Source of the DNA: Albidovulum sp.
GTDB taxonomy: Bacteria; Pseudomonadota; Alphaproteobacteria; Rhodobacterales; Rhodobacteraceae
Direction: 5' to 3'
DNA: 35,826 nt
Assembly (NCBI GenBank): GCA_026989275.1
Contig: JALSJQ010000001.1
Coordinates: 1-35,826 of the forward strand
The translations under genes were made by a program, and so were the position numbers. The notes under the pieces are model-generated. The model was not told where the DNA came from. It worked only from the letters and a program-made list of their open reading frames with translations, and did not search any database. Position 1 is the stretch's first letter. Each line of letters begins with the position of its first letter. Positions 7,816 to 15,417 of this stretch are shown here, piece after piece.

Positions 7816-8607
7816 TCAATGACCGAGGATCTGGCTGAGGAACAGCTTGGTGCGATCGCTCTTCGGACTGGTGAAGAAGGTCTCGGGGTCTGCCTCCTCG
7901 ACGATCTGGCCGGCATCCATGAACACCACCCGGTTCGCCACCTGCCGGGCAAAGCCCATCTCGTGAGTGACCACGAGCATCGTCATGCCTTCCTCGGCAA
8001 GCTCGATCATGGTGTCGAGCACTTCCTTGATCATCTCCGGGTCGAGCGCCGATGTCGGTTCGTCGAACAGCATCAGCTGCGGCTGCATGCACAGCGCCCG
8101 GGCGATGGCCACGCGCTGCTGCTGACCGCCCGAGAGCTGGCCGGGATACTTGTCGGCCTGTTCGGGGATCTTGACCTTCTCGAGAAAGTGCATCGCCGTT
8201 TCCTCGGCCTCCTTGCGCGGCACCTTGCGCACCCAGATGGGCGCCAGCGTGCAGTTCTCGAGCACGGTGAGATGGGGAAAGAGGTTGAAGTGCTGGAACA
8301 CCATGCCGACATCGCGGCGGATCTTCTCGATGTTCTTCAGGTCCGAGGTCAGCTCGGTGCCGAGCACGACGATCCTGCCCGCCTGATGCTCCTCGAGCCG
8401 GTTGATGCAGCGGATCAGGGTCGATTTCCCCGAGCCCGACGGCCCGCAGATCACGATCCGTTCGCCGCGATGCACCGTCATGTTGATGTCCCGCAGCACA
8501 TGGAAGCTGCCATACCACTTGTTTACGTCGATCATCTCGACCGCCTTCTCCTCGGAGACGGTCATCTTCGAGCGATCGACTTCGCGATCAATGACGAGAT
8601 CCGACAT
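7816..8607 (-). CDS. aapP: Polar amino-acid ABC transporter ATPase (AapP/BztD)
   Basis: The 263-residue ATPase drives the importer built from the three genes upstream. It shows Walker [10 protein letters not shown] (residues 55-63), the signature LSGGQQQR (158-165), Walker B LMLFDEP (178-184) and the H-loop histidine in THEMGF (215). The [14 protein letters not shown] opening of the core domain is typical of the polar amino-acid (PAAT) subfamily. A 20-odd residue N-terminal extension precedes the core, as in Bzt/Aap proteins. GAGGAG lies just upstream of the ATG, 12 bp after the aapM stop. Nothing is missing. Confidence 0.95.
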   Translation of the reverse strand: MSDLVIDREVDRSKMTVSEEKAVEMIDVNKWYGSFHVLRDINMTVHRGERIVICGPSGSGKSTLIRCINRLEEHQAGRIVVLGTELTSDLKNIEKIRRDVGMVFQHFNLFPHLTVLENCTLAPIWVRKVPRKEAEETAMHFLEKVKIPEQADKYPGQLSGGQQQRVAIARALCMQPQLMLFDEPTSALDPEMIKEVLDTMIELAEEGMTMLVVTHEMGFARQVANRVVFMDAGQIVEEADPETFFTSPKSDRTKLFLSQILGH

Positions 8608-8619
8608 GGGTGATACTCC

Positions 8620-9921
8620 TCAGCGATGGCCCGTCTCGAGGCGGGATTCGAGATACATCGAGTAGCGGGACATGGAGAAACAGAAGATCCAGAACACCAG
8701 GGCAACGAAGCCATAGAGCTCCCAGATGATGCCCTGCCACTCGGCATTGGCCCGGATGGCGTTGGTCAGCCCGATCGGGTCCATCAGACCGATGATCGAG
8801 ACCAGCGTCGTGTCCTTGAACAGGCCGATGAAGGTGGAGACGATGCCCGGAATGGCGATCTTGAGCGCCTGCGGCAGGATGACGAGCCGCATCGATTTCC
8901 AGTAGTCGAGCCCGAGCGCCGCCGCCGCCTCGTATTGCCCCTTCGGCAGGGCCGCGAGACCGCCGCGCACCACCTCGGCCACATAGGCCGCCGAGAACAG
9001 CGTGACCATGATCACCACCCGCAGGATGATGTCGAAATTGGTCCCCGGCGGCATGAAGATGTTCAGGAGCGTCGAGGCCACGAACAACAGCGTGATCAGC
9101 GGCACGCCGCGGATGAACTCGATGAATCCCACGGACAGCGACTTGACCATCAGGAGGTTCGACTGGCGCCCCAGAGCCAGGATGATGCCAAGCGGCAGCG
9201 AGCCGACGATGCCGGTGATGCCGATGGTGACCGACAGCATGAAGCCGCCGAACTGCCGGCTCTCGACATCCGTCAGGCTGATCGGGATCAGCGACTGCAC
9301 CAGATCGGCGAACGGTCCCGCACCGAAGAACCACCACAGGAGCGGCACGATCACGGCGGCGATGGCGGCCAGGATGGTGCCCCCCCGGTCGTTCACGATG
9401 ACGAAGGCGAAATAGCCGAGGACGAAGCCGAGCGCCCAGCTCACGGGCGCCCACATCGTGCCGCCCCACAGGAGCCAGTAGCCGAGAAAGGGATAGACCA
9501 GCGAGAACAGCAGCATCCTGCGCGGCAGGTTCGGAAAGAGCACGGGCGAGAGTGCCACCAGCATCAGCACGAAGGCGAGGTTGGGCCGCCAGTAGAGCTC
9601 CTGGGGGTAGAAACCGTAGAGCATCTGGTGCCAACGGTCGCGGATCACGGCGAAGCAGGCGCCGTCGGCCTCGGGCCCCCAGCTCGCCTTGATGACCTCG
9701 CGGCACTCGTTGAGGCTGTCGGCGTCCCACACCGCATGCAGGAACCAGGGCAGCGCGGCCGAGAGGAGCGCATAGACCACATAGAGCGCCACGAGCGTCA
9801 GAAGGGTGTTCTTCCACCCGTCGAACAGGTTCTCCCGCATCCAGCCGACAACACCCGTCTGGCTGGGGGGCGGCGGCTTGGGAGGAAGCATTTCGGTGCG
9901 GACATAGGTCGTCTCGGCCAT
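8620..9921 (-). CDS. aapM: Amino-acid ABC transporter permease (AapM/BztC)
   Basis: One of two membrane subunits of the polar amino-acid importer, 433 residues, about the size of BztC of Rhodobacter. It has a cytoplasmic Pro-rich N-terminus (LPPKPPPPSQ), several extra N-terminal hydrophobic helices with a large periplasmic loop (containing the DADSLNECRE region), and the conserved C-terminal permease domain. The ATPase-contacting EAA loop is seen as EVVRGGLAALPKGQYEAAAALG with the following ILPQALK. It starts one base after the aapQ stop, indicating translational coupling. Confidence 0.95.
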   Translation of the reverse strand: MAETTYVRTEMLPPKPPPPSQTGVVGWMRENLFDGWKNTLLTLVALYVVYALLSAALPWFLHAVWDADSLNECREVIKASWGPEADGACFAVIRDRWHQMLYGFYPQELYWRPNLAFVLMLVALSPVLFPNLPRRMLLFSLVYPFLGYWLLWGGTMWAPVSWALGFVLGYFAFVIVNDRGGTILAAIAAVIVPLLWWFFGAGPFADLVQSLIPISLTDVESRQFGGFMLSVTIGITGIVGSLPLGIILALGRQSNLLMVKSLSVGFIEFIRGVPLITLLFVASTLLNIFMPPGTNFDIILRVVIMVTLFSAAYVAEVVRGGLAALPKGQYEAAAALGLDYWKSMRLVILPQALKIAIPGIVSTFIGLFKDTTLVSIIGLMDPIGLTNAIRANAEWQGIIWELYGFVALVFWIFCFSMSRYSMYLESRLETGHR

Positions 9922-9922
9922 A

Positions 9923-11188
9923 TCAGCGCTCCTTCAGCTTCACGCGCTTGTTGTACCAGTTCATCACCGACGAGATGGACAGCGAGATGGCGAGATAGAC
10001 CAGCATCAGGAGCATGATCGATTCGAGCTCGCGGCCGGTCTGGTTGAGGGTGATGCCCCCGAGCGTGCCGGTGATGTCCATGTAGCCCACGGCGATGGCA
10101 AGCGACGAGTTCTTGGTCAGGTTGAGATATTGCGAGATCAGCGGCGGGATGATGACCCTGAGCGCCTGCGGCAGGATCACGAGCCGCATGGTCTGCCCTC
10201 CCGAGAAGCCGAGGGCCAGGGCGGCCTCGGTCTGCCCCTTGGGCACGGACTGGATCCCCGCCCGCACGATCTCGGCGATGAAGGCCGCCGTGTAGAGCGA
10301 CAATGCCAGCCACAGGGCGATGAACGAGTTGCGCAGGTGGATCCCGCCCTTGAAGTTGAAGCCCTTGAGTTCGGGAGGAACGAGGTGAAAGCCGAGCGCC
10401 CACAGCACCAGGACAGGCGGCACCACCACCAGCGCCGTGCGGATGTGCCATGTGGTGGGCCGGTCGCCGGTCTCCTCCTGCACCCGGTCGGCCCAGCGCC
10501 GCACGAAGATGGAAGCGACGATCCCGGCAACGAGCGCCGCCAGGATCGCGAGCAGATCGAGGCTCACATCGAAGCGCAGGCTCGAATCACCGAAAAGGTG
10601 GATGTTCCCGAGAGAGCGCGAGAAGACCGGCTCGGGAATGTAGATGCCGCGGTTGGTGATGGCGACGGCATCGAACAGCATCGAGGCCTCGCCCTTGCGG
10701 AAGGCCGCCGGGCGGGGCGCCGTGTCGATGAGGATCGCCATCGTCAGAAGGATCCACAACAGGACCGGCACGTTGCGGAAGCCCTCGACATACACCGTCA
10801 TCAGCCGGGCGACGAGCCAGTTCTTCGAAAGGCGCAACACCCCGACGAACAGGCCGATGAGCGTGGCGAGCACGCAGCCGGCCGCCGCAACGAGCAGGGT
10901 GTTGAGCAGGCCGACGAAGGCCGCCCTCAGATGGGTGTCGCGCGAATTGTATTCGATCAGACGCTGGTTGATGTCGTAGCTCGCCGGCTCGGTCAGGAAG
11001 CCGAAACCGAGCGGCTTGCCGAGAATCTCGAGATTGTGGAGCGTGTTGTTCACGAGCCAGCCGATCAGCGCGACCACCCCTGCGAGCACAAGCACCTGAA
11101 TGGTGATGGCCCGGTAGCGGGTGTCGTAGATCAGCATGGCCGGCCGAAAGCTCTCCTTCGGCCCTCCCTCAGGTTCCGCCATGGCCAT
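9923..11188 (-). CDS. aapQ: Amino-acid ABC transporter permease (AapQ/BztB)
   Basis: The second membrane subunit, 421 residues. The N-terminal cytoplasmic tail ends near IYDTRYRAITIQVLVLAG, where the first helix starts; the conserved GLLNTLLVAAAGCVLATLIG block and the EAA loop EIVRAGIQSVPKGQTEAALA with ILPQALR are clear. Both permeases share the long periplasmic insert of the Aap/Bzt group. Two ATGs lie six bases apart at the start; the upstream one at 11188 is used, with GAGGGTGA before it. A 116-bp spacer with two hairpins separates it from aapJ. Confidence 0.95.
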   Translation of the reverse strand: MAMAEPEGGPKESFRPAMLIYDTRYRAITIQVLVLAGVVALIGWLVNNTLHNLEILGKPLGFGFLTEPASYDINQRLIEYNSRDTHLRAAFVGLLNTLLVAAAGCVLATLIGLFVGVLRLSKNWLVARLMTVYVEGFRNVPVLLWILLTMAILIDTAPRPAAFRKGEASMLFDAVAITNRGIYIPEPVFSRSLGNIHLFGDSSLRFDVSLDLLAILAALVAGIVASIFVRRWADRVQEETGDRPTTWHIRTALVVVPPVLVLWALGFHLVPPELKGFNFKGGIHLRNSFIALWLALSLYTAAFIAEIVRAGIQSVPKGQTEAALALGFSGGQTMRLVILPQALRVIIPPLISQYLNLTKNSSLAIAVGYMDITGTLGGITLNQTGRELESIMLLMLVYLAISLSISSVMNWYNKRVKLKER

Positions 11189-11221
11189 GGCCGTTCACCC
11201 TCGTAACCTGGTTTGAAAAGG

Positions 11222-11242
11222 GCCCCGCCCGCCGGGCGGGGC
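11222..11242 (-). other. Intercistronic stem-loop II between aapJ and aapQ
   Basis: A perfect 9-bp GC stem (GCCCCGCCC/GGGCGGGGC, arms 11222-11230 and 11234-11242) with a 3-nt loop; on the transcript it is followed by CCUUUUC. It could act as a leaky terminator or block 3' exonucleases, leaving aapJ mRNA in excess over the permease part. Confidence 0.6.
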
Positions 11243-11261
11243 ATGCACTGGTCATGACACA

Positions 11262-11289
11262 GGAAGGGCGCGACCATGCGCGCCCTTCC
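11262..11289 (-). other. Intercistronic stem-loop I between aapJ and aapQ
   Basis: A perfect 11-bp inverted repeat (GGAAGGGCGCG/CGCGCCCTTCC, arms 11262-11272 and 11279-11289) with a 6-nt loop, starting about 15 bp after the aapJ stop codon. Such stems after binding-protein genes commonly stabilise the upstream mRNA, matching the need for more binding protein than membrane subunits. No T-run follows this one directly. Confidence 0.65.
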
Positions 11290-11304
11290 CCATGCGTCTG
11301 CCGA

Positions 11305-12312
11305 TCAACGGAACGGCGGCGAATAGATCAGGCCGCCGTTCTTCCACTGGGCGTTGAGCCCGCGGTCAAGCCCGATCGGCTTGAGATACTTGTCGAACAG
11401 CTCGCCATAGTTGCCCACCGCCTTGATGGCGTTGTAGGCCCAGTCCTTGTCGAGGCCGAGCATGGCGCCGAGATTGCCTTCGGTGCCGAGGATCCGGTTG
11501 ATTTCCGGATTGTTGGTGCCCTTCCTCAGCTCGTCGATGTTCGCCGAGGTGATGCCGAGCTCCTCGGCGGAGATGAGGGCGTTGAGGGTCCAGCGGATGA
11601 GGTCGGACCACTGCTCGTCGCCATGACGCGAAAGCGGGCCGAGCGGCTCCTTCGAAATCGTCTCGGGCAGGATGACATAGTCATCGGGATTCTCGAAGGT
11701 CGCGCGCGTCGCGGCCAGGCCCGAACGGTCGGTGGTGTAGACGTCGCAGGCCCCGGCCAGGAACTGCTGGCGGGCCTCGGCGTTGGTCTCGATCGGCACT
11801 GGCTCGTATTCCATGCCGTTCGAACGGAAGTAGTCGGCCAGGTTGAGCTCGGTGGTGGTGCCGGTCTGGATGCAGACCGTGGCGCCGTTCAGCTCCTTGG
11901 CGGAGGACACGCCGAGATCCTTGCGGACCATGAAGCCCTGACCGTCATAGTAGTTCACGCCGGCGAAGGTGAACTTGAGGTCCACGTCGCGGGTGAAGGT
12001 CCAGGTGGTGTTCCGGGCCAGCATGTCCACTTCGCCCGAAGCCAGGGCGGTGAAGCGGGTCTTGCCGGTGGTCGGGGTGAACTTGACCTTGTTCGGGTCG
12101 CCGAAGATGGCGGCGGCAACCGCCCGGCAGAAGTCGGCGTCGAAGCCGTGCCACTCGCCGTTGGCGTCCGGAGCGGCAAAGCCGACGAGACCGGTGGTCA
12201 CGCCGCACTGCAGATAGCCCCGCGCCTTCACGTCGTCGAGCGTGCCGGCCGAAGCCACCGTCGCGCCAAGCCCGGCAGCGGCAATCGCGCCGAGAATGAT
12301 CGTCTTTTTCAT
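11305..12312 (-). CDS. aapJ: Periplasmic general/polar amino-acid-binding protein (AapJ/BztA)
   Basis: The 335-residue binding protein delivers amino acids (in studied relatives glutamate, glutamine, aspartate, asparagine and a wider L-amino-acid range) to the AapQM permease. The signal peptide is MKKTIILGAI plus an Ala/Gly-rich core ending ASA at residue 22. The mature start GTLDDVKARGYLQCGV and the block GFAAPDANGEWHGFDADFCR are the family 3 binding-protein signature. The start at 12312 is chosen over a longer frame because of the signal peptide and the AGAGG ribosome site. It is the first gene of the operon; the upstream region holds a leader hairpin, a possible promoter and an NtrC-like dyad. 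Confidence 0.95.
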   Translation of the reverse strand: MKKTIILGAIAAAGLGATVASAGTLDDVKARGYLQCGVTTGLVGFAAPDANGEWHGFDADFCRAVAAAIFGDPNKVKFTPTTGKTRFTALASGEVDMLARNTTWTFTRDVDLKFTFAGVNYYDGQGFMVRKDLGVSSAKELNGATVCIQTGTTTELNLADYFRSNGMEYEPVPIETNAEARQQFLAGACDVYTTDRSGLAATRATFENPDDYVILPETISKEPLGPLSRHGDEQWSDLIRWTLNALISAEELGITSANIDELRKGTNNPEINRILGTEGNLGAMLGLDKDWAYNAIKAVGNYGELFDKYLKPIGLDRGLNAQWKNGGLIYSPPFR

Positions 12313-12331
12313 GTTGACCTCTTTCCTCTCA

Positions 12332-12355
12332 GACCGTGCCGGGATCGGCACGGTC
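12332..12355 (-). promoter_or_regulatory. Perfect 10-bp hairpin in the aapJ leader
   Basis: GACCGTGCCG/CGGCACGGTC (arms 12332-12341 and 12346-12355) with a 4-nt loop lies 20 bp upstream of the aapJ start codon, just before the ribosome site. No T-run follows, so it is not an intrinsic terminator. It may shield the 5' end of the mRNA, control translation, or be a DNA operator; none can be chosen from sequence. Confidence 0.5.
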
Positions 12356-12399
12356 CCTGTTGGATGATGGTTTTCCGAGGGCTCTCCCTCTGGAGGGGC

Positions 12400-12428
12400 A
12401 GCATGGAGAGGAGCGCGGCAGGGGTCAA
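12400..12428 (-). promoter_or_regulatory. Possible aapJ promoter
   Basis: On the minus strand TTGACC (12423-12428) is followed 17 bp later by CATGCT (12400-12405). The -35 is good, the -10 matches only three of six positions. Initiation here would give a leader of about 80 nt containing the perfect hairpin. Confidence 0.3.
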
Positions 12429-12475
12429 GCGAACACGCCCTCCGAATGGTTAAAAAACACGCTGCGCGCCGCAAT

Positions 12476-12492
12476 TGCATGACATTTGTGCA
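12476..12492. promoter_or_regulatory. NtrC-like dyad upstream of the amino-acid transporter
   Basis: TGCAT-N7-GTGCA forms a 17-bp dyad that differs at one symmetric base from the NtrC pattern TGCAC-N7-GTGCA. It lies about 165 bp upstream of aapJ and 50 bp upstream of the possible promoter. Aap-type transporters are known to respond to the Ntr system in rhizobia; that NtrC acts here is inference. Confidence 0.35.
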
Positions 12493-12508
12493 GGTCACGG
12501 GCGACCGT

Positions 12509-12535
12509 GCCGCGCCTGTTCGCGCCCGGCGCGGC
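12509..12535 (-). terminator. Hairpin at the end of the ATP12 transcript
   Basis: An 8-bp inverted repeat GGCGCGGC/GCCGCGCC (arms 12528-12535 and 12509-12516, 11-nt loop) begins six bases after the stop codon of the ATP12 gene on the minus strand. No T-run follows, so termination is plausible only with a factor or as a processed 3' end. Confidence 0.35.
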
Positions 12536-12541
12536 GCCTGC

Positions 12542-13294
12542 TCAGACCGGACGGGCCGATCCGCCGCCTCCCCGCCGCCCGAGCAGCTCGAGCGCCCGGA
12601 CGGCCGCCCGAAGCGCGGCTTCCTTCCTTGCCGCCCCGGCCGCCGCTTCCGCATCGATCCCCCACTGGTTCTCCTGCCAGTCCTCATCGATTCGCGAGAG
12701 GCGCCACAGCGCATCGGCGTCGATCTCGCCCGCAAGAACGGCGAGCGCCAGCACCAGCGAGCCCGAGATCGTCACGAGATCGTGGAAGGCCGCGAGAGCG
12801 AAGGGATCGAGCCCCTCGAAGGGCGCCCTGAGCGCGGCCAGCGCTTCGGGCGACTGATCCACCGGCACGATGCCGCGGGTGGTCACGAGGTCGGCGCCGA
12901 GCCGCGTCCGCGCCCAGTCGAGCCACGGATCCCAGGCCGCGGCCTCGCGCGCATGGAGCGCCTGCGGGTGTTCGGCACGGTAGCACAAGAGGTCGTTCGC
13001 GCCGTATTCGGCCAGCATCTCCACCACCGCCGCCCGATTGGGAGCGACCTTGTCGATCGCCGAATTGGCCATGCGGGTGAGCGGCATCGTCTCGGGATCG
13101 ACATGGCGGGTCTGCGCCGCCCATTCCTCGGCGATCGCCCGGGCGAAGGCTTCCGCCGGCACGACGAGCCGCTCCTTGGCCGGGGTGCGCAGCGGCTTGT
13201 CGTCGAGCCGGATTTCCCATCCTCCCGGCACCTCGTGCACCGATTCGCTCTGCCAGAAGCGTTCGGGAAGGCTGCGCTTGAGCGTCTGTCGCAT
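12542..13294 (-). CDS. ATP12-family F1-ATPase assembly chaperone
   Basis: A 250-residue protein of the ATP12 family, which in mitochondria binds the F1 alpha subunit during ATP synthase assembly; the alphaproteobacterial homologues are thought to do the same. The family blocks are visible: RFWQSESVHEVPGGWEIRLD at the start, LRTPAKERLVVPAEAFARAI, EEWAAQ, and the central LLCYRAEHPQAL and GIVPVDQS regions. A GAGGAG site lies upstream of the ATG. It lies 37 bp after an HAD phosphatase gene and ends the housekeeping run that starts with the Do protease; the ATP synthase genes are elsewhere. Confidence 0.9.
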   Translation of the reverse strand: MRQTLKRSLPERFWQSESVHEVPGGWEIRLDDKPLRTPAKERLVVPAEAFARAIAEEWAAQTRHVDPETMPLTRMANSAIDKVAPNRAAVVEMLAEYGANDLLCYRAEHPQALHAREAAAWDPWLDWARTRLGADLVTTRGIVPVDQSPEALAALRAPFEGLDPFALAAFHDLVTISGSLVLALAVLAGEIDADALWRLSRIDEDWQENQWGIDAEAAAGAARKEAALRAAVRALELLGRRGGGGSARPV

Positions 13295-13331
13295 CGGTCG
13301 AACTCCTCAAAGGCCCTGCATCCTGCGGGTT

Positions 13332-14003
13332 TCAATCGAGCATGTCGAGCAGGGCGACCGGATCACCGGCAATGGCCTGCGCCCCGGCGGCCATGAGCGC
13401 CGCGGGCGAGTGATAGCCCCAGGCGACGCCGATCGGCACGATGCCGGCCGCACGGGCCATTTCCATGTCATAGGTGGTATCGCCCACCATCACCGCACGT
13501 TCGGGCCGCACCCCGGTTTCGGCGAGGGCAGCAAGGACCATGGCCGGATGCGGTTTCGAAGGGTGCGCATCGGCCGTCTGCAGGGTATGGAAGTGACGGG
13601 CGAGATCGTGGGCCGCGAAGAGCCGGTCGAGCCCGCGGCGCGACTTGCCGGTGGCCACGCCGAGGAGCGTCACCGGATCGGCCGCAAGGGCCGCGATCAC
13701 CCGGTCGATGCCGGCAAAGAGCGGTGCGTCGGCACCACCGCGAGAGTGCAGGTCGAAGAAGGCCTGCCGATAGGCCGCCGCAAGGGCGCGACAGGCCTCC
13801 GCGGAGAGGGCCGGCACGAGCCGGGCCATCGCCTCCTCGAGCGAAAGGCCGATGATCTCCCGCACCGCCGCGCGAGAGGGCGGCGGCAGATCGCGTGCGG
13901 CGAAGGCGCGCTCCATCGCGGCCATGATGTGGTCGAGGCTGTCCACAAGGGTGCCGTCCACGTCGAACAGCACGAGGCGCGGATGATCGGGCCGCGGCGT
14001 CAT
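13332..14003 (-). CDS. HAD-superfamily phosphatase (phosphoglycolate phosphatase-like)
   Basis: A 223-residue HAD hydrolase. Motif I is LFDVDGTLVD, with the nucleophile Asp14 and the general acid Asp16; motif II lies in GVATGKS, motif III lysine in SKPHP, and motif IV is MVGDTTYDMEMA. A helical cap of about 65 residues follows motif I, as in the Gph/beta-phosphoglucomutase group. The substrate is probably a small sugar phosphate or phosphoglycolate but is not fixed by the sequence. The start at 14003 overlaps the stop of the pseudouridine synthase gene by four bases (ATGA), so the two are translationally coupled. Confidence 0.9.
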   Translation of the reverse strand: MTPRPDHPRLVLFDVDGTLVDSLDHIMAAMERAFAARDLPPPSRAAVREIIGLSLEEAMARLVPALSAEACRALAAAYRQAFFDLHSRGGADAPLFAGIDRVIAALAADPVTLLGVATGKSRRGLDRLFAAHDLARHFHTLQTADAHPSKPHPAMVLAALAETGVRPERAVMVGDTTYDMEMARAAGIVPIGVAWGYHSPAALMAAGAQAIAGDPVALLDMLD

Positions 14004-15040
14004 GCTCTCCCCTCCTCCCGGAAGAACGGGTCGGCGGGAGCGTCGTTCTCCGCCCAGCCGAAATAGCTCCAGGTGCGGCGCATGTGGCCGGGCAAGGGCG
14101 CGGTGAAGCTCACCCGCCTGCCGGTGGTCGGGTGCGGCAGGGAGAGGGAGCGGGCATGAAGATGCAGCTTGCGGGAAATGTCTCCTCCCAGCGCCGAGCC
14201 CCAGCCCGTTTCGCGCTTCTCCCGGCCGCGCGTGCCGTATTTCCCGTCGCCGACGATCGGGTGGCCGATCGCCGCCATGTGGGCCCGGAGCTGATGGGTC
14301 CGCCCCGTGACCGGCACCAGCGCCACCCAGGAGACGCGATTGCCGAGATGATCGATGACGGCATAATCGGTCACGGCCCGCCGGGCGCCCTCGGTGGCCT
14401 CGATCTCGTCGGGGTGGACCGTCAGCATCTTCTCTCCCTGCCCCGTCGGCGCCTTGACGAGGCCATAGCGGATCGTGCCCTTCGCCGGCTTCGGATATCC
14501 CGCCACCGCCGCCCAGTAGATCTTGCGGACATCGCGATTGCCGAAGGCGCGGGCGAGGGCGCGGGCGGCCCGGGCGTTGCGGGCCAGCACCAGCACGCCC
14601 GAAGTGTCCTTGTCCAGCCGGTGGACCAGCCGCGGCGGCTCGGCGGCGTCGAACTGCAATGCCGGCGCCAGGGCATCGAGATGCAGTCGCTGCTTCGTGC
14701 CCCCCTGCACCGGCAATCCGGGCGGCTTGTCGATGACGAGAATGTCCTCGTCCCGATAGAGCACCGCCCGCCGGATCGCCTCGGCCTCCCCGGCGCCGAC
14801 AACCGGAGCCGCCGCCGCCTCGGGCGGGCGCGACGGCGGCAATGGCGGAATCCGCACCGTTTCCCCGGCAGCGAGCCGCCGCGAGGCCTTCACCCGGCCG
14901 CCATCGACCCGAAGCTCTCCCTTGCGGCACATCCTCTCGATCCGCCCCTGCGGCAGGTGGGGAAACTTCCCGCGCAGCCAGCGATCGAGCCGCTGGCCGG
15001 CCTCGTCCTCCGTCACCGTGACATGCCGCACACCGCTCAC
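14000..15040 (-). CDS. rluC: RluA-family rRNA pseudouridine synthase (RluC-like)
   Basis: This 346-residue enzyme isomerises specific uridines, in RluC probably of 23S rRNA, to pseudouridine. An N-terminal S4 RNA-binding domain (RLDRWLRGKFPHLPQGRIER, then LRVDGGRVKAS) is joined to the catalytic domain with the motif HRLDKDTSG carrying the catalytic Asp, and the later GRTHQLRAHMA block. A GTG start at 15040 is chosen because it overlaps the crcB stop as GTGA; an ATG-only start would cut into the conserved N-terminus. The RluC assignment among RluA/C/D paralogues is by context and domain order, so site specificity is less certain. Confidence 0.88.
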   Translation of the reverse strand: MSGVRHVTVTEDEAGQRLDRWLRGKFPHLPQGRIERMCRKGELRVDGGRVKASRRLAAGETVRIPPLPPSRPPEAAAAPVVGAGEAEAIRRAVLYRDEDILVIDKPPGLPVQGGTKQRLHLDALAPALQFDAAEPPRLVHRLDKDTSGVLVLARNARAARALARAFGNRDVRKIYWAAVAGYPKPAKGTIRYGLVKAPTGQGEKMLTVHPDEIEATEGARRAVTDYAVIDHLGNRVSWVALVPVTGRTHQLRAHMAAIGHPIVGDGKYGTRGREKRETGWGSALGGDISRKLHLHARSLSLPHPTTGRRVSFTAPLPGHMRRTWSYFGWAENDAPADPFFREEGRA

Positions 15041-15417
15041 GGCGCCATGCTCCGCACGAGGGAGACGCCGCCGGCAAGCGCCGCCAGCGACAGGGTGACC
15101 GAAAGAAGCGCGTAGGAAATGGCCGACCAGAAGCGTTCGTCCTCGATCATCAGCCACAGATCGAGCGAGAACGCCGAGAAGGTGGTGAACCCGCCGAGCA
15201 TCCCGGTCATCAGAAGAAGCGCGAGCCGGGCTCCATCGGGGCCCTTCGGCGCAAGCCAGGCGAAGGCCATGCCCATGATGAAGGAGCCGATCACGTTGAC
15301 GGCGAAGGTGCCGGCAGGCCAGGCGGGGCCGAAGAGCCGCAGCGCCTGAAGTCCGACGAGATAGCGCCCCGCCGCGCCCAGGGCGCCGCCCGCCGCCACG
15401 AGCAGGATTTCACGCAT
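15037..15417 (-). CDS. crcB: Fluoride ion channel CrcB/Fluc
   Basis: A 126-residue membrane protein with four helices that exports fluoride as a dual-topology dimer. Family motifs are present: GGALGAAGRY (residues 10-19), the NVIGSF segment with the pore Asn41, and GGFTTFSAFSLD (75-86) with the phenylalanine-box residues Phe80 and Phe83. The start at 15417 lies inside the last codons of rarA (8-bp overlap), and the stop overlaps the pseudouridine synthase start by four bases. No fluoride riboswitch is seen, and none would fit within this coding run. Confidence 0.93.
   Translation of the reverse strand: MREILLVAAGGALGAAGRYLVGLQALRLFGPAWPAGTFAVNVIGSFIMGMAFAWLAPKGPDGARLALLLMTGMLGGFTTFSAFSLDLWLMIEDERFWSAISYALLSVTLSLAALAGGVSLVRSMAP

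Noticed and set aside
12429-12478. T-run (six T on the minus strand) and the palindrome GCAATTGC as a terminator for the ATP12 gene
   Set aside because: The bases just before the T-run form no convincing stem, and the palindrome is too short and too far from it.
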